Origin: Porites lobata
Taxonomy: Eukaryota; Cnidaria; Anthozoa; Scleractinia; Poritidae
Assembly (NCBI GenBank): GCA_942486035.1
Contig: CALNXK010000079.1
Span: 662,501 to 726,500, forward strand
DNA length: 64,000 nt
Direction: 5' to 3'
Shown here piece after piece: positions 34,013 through 44,400 of the stretch. Position numbers and translations under genes: made by a program. A model generated the notes under the pieces. That model was given only the letters and a program-made list of their open reading frames with translations, was not told the DNA's origin and did not search any database. How positions within the stretch are numbered: position 1 is the stretch's first letter; each line of letters starts with the position of its first letter.

Positions 34013-34633
34013 ATTTGACTAAGTCAGTAACACAAGCAGACATTACTTTCTGATTTCAAAATTAGTGCTTGGAATCTAATTTCCTTACTACAGTTACCAT
34101 CTTTTCATTGTTTTTGTTTTTTCGTTTTTTGAAATCTAAAACGTTTACTTTTAGTACAACTTTTTGTGCAAGAATTCAACAGAGATTGTGGTATACTTAG
34201 CCTCGCTTTAAAACAGAAGCTTGAGGCAGCTCAAAAATGGCCTACTTACATCCATCAGAGTATGAACCAGACCAAGATTGAAGAAATCAAACACGAAGGA
34301 ACAAAAATAAGTTTGTGCAGCTGGAAACAGGTGTCAATGAGAAGGAACCTTGTAGCCACAAGAGGACCAGGCGCCAGTCAGCAGCTACGTCTGCGAATAT
34401 TCATTGCCTTAATTTGTCAGGAGTCGCGTATCTAAGCTGCTTACTATATACTAAGACAAGATAGAAGGCTGCGGATGGCTGTGGTTATATTATGTGCCGC
34501 ACCTTACGTTTTGATTCAGTTTCCTTATAAGGGTCTCTGCCCAGCGGCCGTGAATGATCCTAATTATGCCCTGTCGTCAAGTGGGGCTGAAAATAAAAGA
34601 GAAGGCATCGTTTCACTGGCCATCCAGCCAAAA

Positions 34634-35076
34634 TTAAGTAGTGTCGTCAGGTCCAGACGAACATCGGTGTAATGGATTAACAGTGTCACAACTACCAAAG
34701 TTGTCTTCGCTGTAAACTGCAATAGTCTTTACGTTGAGTTCACAGATATTTGTGTCACTGTCTGTGTGTAAGAAAATTTCAGCTTTTCCATACCAGAGTG
34801 GTGCGGTACAGTTAAAACATTCGTGTCCCCGGATGTTCATAAACTCGAACTGGTGGCATGTACCTGATTGGCTCTGTGGGATAAGTATGTTGAAATTTGC
34901 CAGGGATGTTCGCATGTAGTCCATCGGTGTCATAACGACAAGTGGCCCACCAATGAGTGGACTGAGATCCCAGCCACGTAAGGTATGCTGGGCGTATTAG
35001 ATAAGCCTGCCAATTTGGTTGGTCACCACTAACTGCACTCGCATCATTGTAGTCATAGAAAGCAACAATGCCCTAA
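34634..35076 (-). pseudogene. PAN-EGF family copy 4: broken last exon
   Basis: Minus-strand equivalent of exon 3: after CTTAG at about 35077 it reads GIVAFYDYNDASAVSGDQPN ... STHWWATCRYDTD, then lacks 14 bases relative to the other copies near 34925, shifting the frame. The downstream part (YMRTSLANFNIL ... RCSSGP) is open until a premature TAA, where the others have a Gln codon six residues from the end. No EGF or PAN exon was found upstream of it within the window. Includes the same 3' flank as copy 3. Confidence 0.85.
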
Positions 35077-35516
35077 GGATTACACAAGTATAAGTAGATA
35101 GGTACAACAAATGGTGTTTGGTTGGCCCTTGGCACTTGTCGCATTCAGAGGGCAAAGGTGACTGATAGGAAAACGCGCAGCCTAAACCTCTTATTTTGTC
35201 TCGAAAGTGTATGGTTAAGATAAGATGGCTGAAACCAACTTCCGCCACAAGAAAAAATTTTCTTGTGACGCTAAAGCAAGGAATCCCGAGTTGGCAACGG
35301 TTTAAAAAACCCCAGACGCAATATGCAATATTTCAGGCCTCGTTTGTCCAAAAGATAAATTACTATCCAGTGGATATGTATTAAGAAAGTGTCCACAAAA
35401 TATACAAAAACTTTTGTGTAACGCAATCTTCGTGTAATAGTCCAAGTTTTCTTTATACAGTCAATGATTAGGTTCTAGGGAAAAAAGTTGTTTCGAGAGT
35501 GCACCCTGCCTCTTCT

Positions 35517-35895
35517 TCAGTTTTGAAAGGCGTAGACAAGAGCGCCCGGTGATGCATTCAATGTTTCTCTTGTCATATCGTGTTTTATTTTTCTTTGAGT
35601 TTTGTAGCTGGATAAAGCTATTTTCGTGTTATTTGAACTGGGTTTGGTTTTTCCCTCCTGTGGTACCAGTTTAGGTTGAATGTAGCTTGAAACAGAGGTA
35701 AAACTCTCCTCCCGGTTTATCTGGGTCAAGCTGTCATTCCTCGATCTTTTCTGGTGGCCACAGCGGAGTAATTTCCATCCGCAACTGGAGCGGGGGCATT
35801 TTGAACAGGAACGTCTATTCGAAGATCGTTAAAATGTCTTGAGGATGAACATTGGGTGGGCGTGCTTTGAATAGGCGGTGGAGATTCGGCCATGA
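35517..35895 (-). pseudogene. Unrecognised ORF with one frameshift
   Basis: Minus-strand ATG at 35895 opens MAESPPPIQSTPTQ ... VADGNYSAVATRKDRG and stops after about 55 residues; shifting the frame near 35735 continues open for about 70 residues (SLTQINREESFTSVSSYIQP ... ALVYAFQN-stop at 35517). The composition, rich in Ser, Pro, Thr and Lys, looks like a disordered protein. I do not recognise it. It could be a retrocopy or an exon with a short intron. Confidence 0.35.
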
Positions 35896-36970
35896 CGCGT
35901 GCACGACGGAGCTAAGGAAAGTTGACCGCCCTGTGAGATGCTATTAGACAAATGCACACAATAGCAAGAGTAGTGGTAATATATACAACGCTAGGAATTG
36001 TGGGATATCTATTGTTATGAAAATATTCTTGCTTTATTTCCGGTACTGATAATACAGTATTGCAGGAGCTGCTCGTAAAGTGTTTCCCCATTGGTCACAG
36101 AAGACAATGACACATCATTGTTTATCATTATTTCCCATTGTTTCACGGTTAGGGTATCGAACCAATTGGCTTTTAGGATTAGGAGAGCGTCACTTATGAG
36201 AGCTGCTACATCCAACACATAGTTGGAGGTAACCGCCACTGTCTTGCGTTCAGCTCAGTCAAACGTTCTATTTCAACGCTAGATGTTTGGTTGACGTTGT
36301 GTTTCTTGCAGCTGGCGCGAGAGAAACGTCTCCTCATTAACTATACCTGCAGATCGGGAAGAACGAAGGGTTACCTGGGGCGGAAATTCGACATTTATCA
36401 GGTGCCCAACGAAATGCAATTTGACTCTAGCCGGAGGAATATCAAATTTGTGATCTGGTTGGGAGCAGCATGAAGCACAAAGCGTAAACGCTGGCTTAAA
36501 GTCATGCAATTAAAATCAAGCATAGCTACCAGCAGAATAGGAGATTGGCTATCAAAGCCGGCAAAAATAAAAATGACGTCATTCGTTGAGCATTGCGGTA
36601 ATCGGTACCAGAACAAGCCAGAAACGAGGCTTGTGTTCTGTATAAAGCTGTCCACTTGATCTTTGATCTAGTCTCAGTGTTTAGCGCGTTTTCAAGTAAG
36701 TGACAAGCAGCTATGCAGATTTTTTGCGACAAAAGAAAAGGTTTACAGAATAGAGTTCAACTCCCACAGGACTGGTTAGGGACACAAACATGGCGGAATT
36801 GACGTCATGTGAATCCCTGGAGGGGGAAGCGGGAGACGTTATGGGGGTAGGCTTAACTGTAAATGCTTTACTTGATTGGATTAATAGAATCATCGTCAAT
36901 AAAGTGCAAAGGTTATGAAGCCCGTGAAACATTTTTGGAATGGACTGTACTTAACGTTTAATAGCATCAC
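35896..36970. other. Coding-like fragments, not assigned
   Basis: A minus-strand frame at 36015-36239 (TVKQWEIMINNDVSLSS) and a plus-strand frame at 36312-36473 after GTTTCTTGCAG (LAREKRLLINYTCRSG) look like isolated exons but belong to no family I know and are on opposite strands. Confidence 0.25.
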
Positions 36971-37336
36971 TAGAGAGCTCTAGATTCATTCTAAAACGAG
37001 AACGACTACGAGTACGCGATTTTCTTAATAGTAAGTAGTGCTGGCGCGTGAGGCAGCGTCCTTTTGGTGGAAAAACGTGCTAGCCGTCGTCACTCTACTA
37101 CGAGTTTTAGCGAGAGTGTCGTAGTAGCGAAAACAAGTGATAAAATCTTAGAAGTTTTAGCATTTTTCAATCGGGAGAGGTCTCAACCTCCTTCAATAAT
37201 GATAGCAGTGCTCACTTTTCTGGCGCAAAAAAGTGCAATGACGCTTTCCGGGATTTTTTTTTGTTTGACAAAACGCAAAACACTTTAATTCAAATCCCGT
37301 ACTCGTAGTCGTTTTCGTCCTCGAATAAGGTCTCTA
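36971..37336. repeat. TIR element, ACGACTACGAGTACG ends
   Basis: Left CTAAAACGAGAACGACTACG and right complement GACGAAAACGACTACGAGTA form inverted repeats of about 35 bp. About 365 bp, non-coding. Confidence 0.7.
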
Positions 37337-38156
37337 CTATCATTTAGAACTCAGTGACCAATTCACACGCAACTTTTCAATGTTTTCGCCCTGTTCACAC
37401 GGAACTTTGAACGGCTAGGCGTCTAAATTTCAAACGATTAAGGTGGTTCCGTGTGAACGCAACACCTAAACTCACAAATACTCAACCGGTCGAAATTCGT
37501 CCGGTGCCGTGTGAAAATAACCTGAGTCAAGTCATTTTAATATGTCTCCAAGAAACCCACATATCATATAGCGATTTTCGTATGACCTTGAAAAATGGTT
37601 TAGGTAAGTGTTCGTTATTTGTTTTATCAGCCAATGGAACAAAACATGGCCTCTTCGTTTTCCCGCCAAAGAAAACCCTAATATGGAGAAGACATTGTTC
37701 GATTGACCAATCTGTTGCAGTATGACGTCAAAGCGAAGTATCGATTGATTCTAGAAGTTCTCAGGCATGAAGTTTTTTCACCCGAAGGCGATCGCTTAAT
37801 CAACCAAAAGCCACGCGCGTTTGTATCCGCTCGTTGTTTCTGTTTCGTTCGCGCATTTTCACTGTCAAGGTCGTACGAAAATCGCTCTAACACCTGAATT
37901 CGAAACTGGAAAAGACAGCTAACTCCAGAAACGCCGGCAAAAATCAAAATTCGATGTTTAATCATATCTCTACCCATCTTATATCTTAACGCTATGTTTT
38001 TACTTTGATTATAAATATTTTAGAAGGAAAACCAGCGGTATTCAGTCTACTAGTTGACAACACGCCTGACGGCTATCATAATACTCATCGCAAAGAAATT
38101 TTCCCCGGTATCGCTGATTTTTACCCTAAAATCTATTACAAAAACCATTTTGCCTA

Positions 38157-38162
38157 TTTATT
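38157..38162 (-). promoter_or_regulatory. Candidate poly(A) signal of REPS1-like gene
   Basis: AATAAA on the minus strand about 250 nt beyond the stop codon at 38410. Confidence 0.35.
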
Positions 38163-38409
38163 CTTTAAGAATATGGCTAAAGAAAACGATAACTTATAGT
38201 CTGATAAAAAAAAAAAAACGCGCATAAAACATTATTTGAAGTTGACTATTTCTTAAAACCGTAGAAACAGAGGAGTGTGTTATTCACGGTACGAAAAACC
38301 GCGCCAAAATATTCGTATCATAAACGCAGCTTTATATTCAGGGAAGAAACGACAGTTCATTTTCAGTACGAAAAAAGATATAGTTTCAATAACGTATTAT
38401 TTGTATTCT

Positions 38410-38472
38410 CTACGATAAAGGTGATCTTAGCTGCTTCAATTTCACTTCCAGTGTTGCACGTCTTTCCATTAC
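38410..38472 (-). CDS. REPS1: REPS1 terminal exon w17 (20 codons + stop)
   Basis: Acceptor TCTTTTTTGCAG at 38473-38475; VMERRATLEVKLKQLRSPLS-stop (TAG 38412-38410), matching the EERISLEVQLEQLR C-terminus of vertebrate REPS1. Too short to stand out as an ORF. Confidence 0.9.
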   Translation of the reverse strand, partial: VMERRATLEVKLKQLRSPLS

Positions 38473-41400
38473 CTGCAAAAAAGACCAAAAAAATGAGAAA
38501 TTAAATCGTCTAAGGGCCCATTCGCAGTGATAATTTTTTATCAGGAAGTTTAAGATACCAAGATGCAAAAGTGAATTCGCCTTCTTTCAATCTCTACCGC
38601 GATTATTCCAACTGACTTACTTTGTCAAATGCAAGCGAACTCTTTTGGAGTTGAAGAACCATATCCGAGTTCAGAAAGAGAAGAAAAAAAAAATCGTCAT
38701 CTCTTGCTTACGTCCTCACTTCCGTAGCTCCATCCACACGTATCCGGATATTTTTGACTCTGCAACTTTTTCTCTCTGGATTCGGCTTCCGTCCACACGT
38801 TGCCGGTGAATCCGCGATACGAATCCGAACCTTCTTGAATCCGCTTTCCAGAGTGGAAATGTTTGAATACGCTACGAATCAGCAAGATCGACCCCTGGCC
38901 CCAGTTGTTCAAAAGTTGGATGCTATCCACCGGATAATAGATCACTATCCACGGGATAACTCTAATGGTTTCCCTAATACTTATCCGTTGGAGAGTGATT
39001 TATCCGGTGGATGGCGCGATCCAGCTTTTAAACACCTGGAGCCAGTTCTTTACCATGAATATTCAAGATAGTGCCGAGGCCTATTTCCCTTTCGTAAACG
39101 ATCGCTGCCATTTTTAACGGTCGATGCCACCATTGGTAACCAAGCCTTGAGCCAAAATGGATGTAATATATTGTCTGGATTAAGTTACAATAAGGCAAAT
39201 AATACGTTTCTGAACAGTCTCAGAAAGAACGAAGTTGAACGGCCCAAGCTGAATTTACGTTAAAAATTATGGAAAGAGCTAGGGACACCTGATATTGATG
39301 TAACAGTTAAGAAAGAAAGTTTGCTAGTGTATGTACTTAAATGTATCGGAATTTTGGCGGGTCGGTGTGGTAATGTAGTGGTAAGGGAGAGAGATTAGGA
39401 TACGAAAGGTCTGGGTTCGAGGTCCAGGTTCTACCCTGGGTTGCGATTTTCTTTCTTTTTAGTAGAAACGCTTTCAATAACAGGGTAAAAATTTTCTAAG
39501 TGTCTTAAAGATAGCAGCGACCTCTTACGAAAGGGACAACTGCGGTGCCGAGCGCAATGTTACTTGGACTTCAGTTTCAAGTCTTATAACCTGTGTACAG
39601 TTAAACCTAACTAAGATTACTGTACACTTCAATTATGAAGTCAAAAGGTGGCTCTACATTCTAAGGCTTCTTTCCATGTCGGACGGACAATTGGACGACG
39701 TAAGCAAGTTGAACGAGCGAGCTAGTGCTTAATGGGACAATGTTGTCGGCGAAACAGTTATTGAAGAGGAATGGCGACAACATTTTCGCATGAGCCGAGG
39801 ATCGCTTTAAAAATTACCTCACGAAATGAGAGTGAATTTGGATAAGTGTAGACGGGCAAATTCGATTTGAATACGTTACGTGCGGACGTGGAAATTTTGG
39901 AATCCGCAAAGAAAAATTTGCGGTTTTAAAACGGCTATCCGGATACGCGTGGATGGGACCTAAGACTATTTCGTTTTTGATGTTCTCGTGCCGAAGCCGT
40001 CGCCGTTTTGGCAGCAAAAACTCCCTATTTGGTAGTGGAACCCGGTTTGTATAATTGTCCATGCAGGTGTCCGTTGAAACCTCAGGGTTGACGGCAAGGA
40101 CACGCTTATTTTCTGTACAAGAATACAGAGTGACGTCTAAAGTCATAACTGTCAACTAAGCTCAAAATGATGAAACCTCTCCCCATTCAACTGAATAGTT
40201 TTGTACTGAAATTAAGAGTGACCTTACGAAACTCCGATGGCGCCCGGTGCGGTAACGACAACTGAAACAAACACGGCGACGCGATCCCGGCTAAACCTTA
40301 GGAAAGCTAGTGGAGGAGAAAACTTTCCAAGTAACGCTTTCGTTGCCTTTGTCGTCGAAGTTGCGTTAACTCCCTTATTCACGTTTTCAGAGGGAATGTT
40401 GTGACAAGGTTCTTACAGGTGAAGTAAAGCGTACCGATTTTAATTCCTCCTGAAGTTCACTGTTAACTTTTGAAAGTGCAGCGTTTTTCTCTCTTAGATC
40501 ACCGATCTTCGCATTCAATTTGTCCTCCTTGGTTAAGGGTCTAGAAAGGAAAACAAAGCAAACGCATTAAATTCCACACATTGCCGCTACGATGGTTGGG
40601 AAAATTTCCTCAGTCAGAATCATAATTTATTATGGAAACCAGCCTTTACCCGTGAGGCCTGGTATCCACATACAATTTGGCCGAATTTATACTCCGAGAG
40701 ACGAATTATCCGCCTGAGACGGATAAATCATCTAGCGCTGACGGACGAATCAAGTTTGTCTGAACACCGGATTTATATCTAGACGATTTATCCGTCTCAG
40801 ACAGATAATTCTTCTGGCCCCAGTTCGACATTGTCCAGACTGATCTCCATTCTTCTCAGTTGACAGAATTTGATAAAAGACCAAAGCTATTAAATAAACA
40901 TTAAATACTTAGGAGGGCTTGAGGAGGGCTAATAAACGGGGGAGGGGGCGCTTATAACCGGACTAAAAGAGTGTTTCAAAACAAGCTACATAGCAGAGCT
41001 GATCGCTTTTTTAAGTTTCAAAACGTCGTAAAAAAGTCGAATTCGGTGACACTATACGATTCACCCACAGTTCTAAAAGGTATTGAAACTACGTGCCAAG
41101 TAAATTGGGAACAATTTAGGTTTCTCGGACACTGCCCACCTACCCCTCCCCTAAATCAACATTTTGCCGCAAACGAGGAGTAAGTATTCATGTTGGCTTA
41201 GGGGAGGGGTAGGTGGGCAGTTTCCCAGAAACCTAAATTAATCCGTAAATTGTACCACGTGAAAGTAATACTTAAGAGACTAATTTCTATGCCGGAATGG
41301 TAACACCTTAGGATTTCAACCACAGACTCAAAAATTAGATCTAAGAATTAAATAAATAGTACCATGTGAAAGTACTGCTAACAGCTGAGTTAAGCGGTTT

Positions 41401-44400
41401 CATTTGAATGGTAATACCATAGGAGTTCATTCACAAACTCAAAGTTTAAATAACGTGGTACATAAAAGGTACCATATAAAAGTACTGCTGAAGAGGTTTC
41501 ATTTGATTGGTAAGACCATAAGATTTAATTTACAGTCGCAAATTGAAAAGTTAGAACTTCATAGTAAATAAATACAGTAAAAGCTCTATTAAAAGCGGAC
41601 ACCTTCGGGACCTTCCCAAGTGTCCGCTTAGTAGAGGTTTGTAAAAATTGCGCAATGTTCGCTAACGATTAACATTCAACGGTTACTCTGAACTGTGATA
41701 AAGTTCCATGTTGTTGAGGAAGCTAAGGAAGCTGTGCTGTACTTTGTACAAGACTTTTAGGTGAACTTTTCACAGCTAAATGTAATGATTTATCTTTATC
41801 AATCGACTACAGTACGTATTTCAAGGGCGTAATCCAATGCTACTATTGTCAATTCAGTCCGGTGTCCGCATAAAAGAGGTTTTTAACAACAGAAATTAGC
41901 CAATACAATTTATTTTAGTGTCCGCGTCCGCTGAATAGGGGTTCATTATAAAGGAAAATATAAGACGTTAATTTCGGGACCCGGCTTAGTGTCTGCTTAA
42001 TAGAGGTTTCACTGTAGTACCATGTGAAAGTACTGCTGAAGAGATTTCAGATGAATGGTCACAGGGTTAAACTTACAGACTCAAAAGTTAGAACTACATC
42101 AGCTGAAGGGGGTTTAATTGAATCGTCACAATATACGATTATATCCACAAACTTGAGAGTTAGAACTAAATTAATATAAAAAGTGTTCACAACTGACTCG
42201 TATGTTAAAGTGCAGAACAACATGCGTCACTATAAACTGGGTTAGTAGAGTCTCAGAGGAGCTTAGCATACCTCACTACAACTTTTGGAGGCTCTGTTTT
42301 TCGTTTTCTTTCTTTTTCGCCATCTTTCTCTTGTCTTCTACCTTGCTTTAGGGTTGGAGGACTCAAAGGTTTCTTTGGAAAAAGACAAAATTAAGAATTT
42401 CACTAAAGATACATGTGTAATGAACAGGCAATAAACTTTCCAGCCATTATCAGTGTAGAGAGAGGGACTCACTGCATGCGTCCACTACTACGCGTGCTCT
42501 GTTTACAGTAAGCCATCGCGGCTGTTGATGGGGGATCAAGAAGTTATCCCTCTATTTTAAAAGATCTCTCTCTACAGATTAGCCACCCAATAACAAGGGC
42601 AGCACACTAGGGGTGACACTAACAGAGACTTCTTACGCCCCATTTGTGGCTCTTTTCACACTCAACCGGGAATTAGATTAACGCGCCGTCCACACGAATA
42701 CGGACACTTTTGAAACCACATATTTTTCACCCGAAATCGTGTGGACAAGGACTCAAACTACTCTGAAGAGCAGTTTCAAAAATGATGCGGTTTAGGTGGG
42801 TGAGGTAACAGGTTTCGTGTGGACGCAAGGTCTATTTGCGTAAGGCCATCCCCATGAAATGTTTCGTTTCCCATCGCCCTCCCTCTCGATAAGGTGGGTG
42901 GGTCGGTCGGTCGGTCAAAAAAAAAAAAAAAAAAAAAAAGGATGAACACAATAATGCATATTAAATCTCACGTTTAGTCTGCAAGATATAATCAGATGGT
43001 AAAAGATGTATATTAACAGGACTATCAAATGTCTAAAAAGGCTAAAAAACGAAGTATCGATGATAATTTAAGACAATTGGTGTTAATAAGACAAGATCGT
43101 GTGCTTGTAAATTAAAGTACTTGCTTCTTTACAAGTGATTCTGGAAATTTTCTTTTTTACTTTTCCAAAAAATTAATATGGGTCAGTCGGGCGATGGGAA
43201 ACGAAGCATTAAATTGGGATGGCCTAAACTGAAAAAAAATCTCTGGTTTCAATAATTAATGGCATTCATGTGCACTGTGCCGAAGGAGTCGTTTATATGG
43301 AGAAAAAGGGTCCCTACCACTAAAAAAATAGTCTCTGCGGTCCCTGAGATTGACGGTTTTTGCAATGAGACTGGGTTACAAGAAAATAGGGGGATAAGGA
43401 GGAATGCTCACCCGAGAAAATTTGAATTTTCTGATGGTCATAAGCGTTAGTTTTTGCATTGCATCATTACAGATTCCGTCACTGCAAAACTTTAAGGGAT
43501 TTCTTTGGTGACTCCCCCTCATTTATCTGCCTCCTTTAGAGGCATCCAATTTGGCATAGTCTCCCTTAAAATTCCACCAGCCCCCTAGCCCGACCTGACT
43601 AAAAATGAACGGGCCCTTATTACCATCAAAACTTTCAAACTCCATTTTCCTCTGTTTATAAACATACATAGCTGAAAACGTGGCGTTAAGATACCACTAA
43701 GTACATGAAATCCAACCTACCAACTTAGGAACTGGTCTGGGTAAAGCCTCTTGGTTATGGGATGGTTTGTTTGGTGTTGTGGTTACTAAAAATAAACGAA
43801 TTTACCGTTAATCAAGTTTTTTACTCGTCAGAAAGAAAAGCAAATACCCTAAACACTGGAACGAACGTCTTTGCTCAAATAAATAAACAAATAAATAAGT
43901 AAGTAAAAAATAACGATTTAGAGGTAGCACATCTACAAAACGGTTCTTCGTGTACAATTCCTGTTCGGACTGGAATTTAGAAGTGTTGTGTTGCTTTGGT
44001 TTTTGAGGAGACGAGAAAACAGGAGTACCCGGAGAAAAACCTCTCGGAAAAAGGGAGAGAACCATATATGGCGTGGAGGTCTACCACGTTTATGGAAGGA
44101 ATTTCAGAGTCAACTTGATGTTCTACAGTTTCTGACACACTAAGTTAAACGTACAACCATACGTACTTCTGTAAATGTACTTAGCACATGTGAAAGCAAC
44201 AAAAAGCCTCACCTTCAGTGGCAGCGTTCTGAGGAATCGTAGACCACGCAACATCCTGAAAGGGAAAACAAAGTTGAAATTGTTCCTTTATTTGTAGAGC
44301 TTTTTAGCATTTGGGAAACTTAGAAATGTTGGGTGAAAGAAGATAATTCAGACATTACGTTGATATTGTTCCAGTTGGTTTAATATGGAATTTTCAACTG

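Larger units (their letters stand above)
38729..39958. mobile_element. TIR element with ATCCACACGTATCCGGATA ends, carrying a nested MITE
   Basis: Left CATCCACACGTATCCGGATA and right TATCCGGATACGCGTGGATG are inverted repeats 1.2 kb apart. Both subterminal regions repeat GTCCACACG / CGTGCGGACG motifs. The MITE at 38896-39047 is nested. No coding capacity seen. Confidence 0.55.

Noticed and set aside
40386..40434. Exon w16 read-through giving an alternative C-terminus (VRFTSPVRT...)
   Set aside because: A good GTACGC donor and the conserved terminal exon at 38410-38472 explain the C-terminus better; intron retention remains possible as a minor form.
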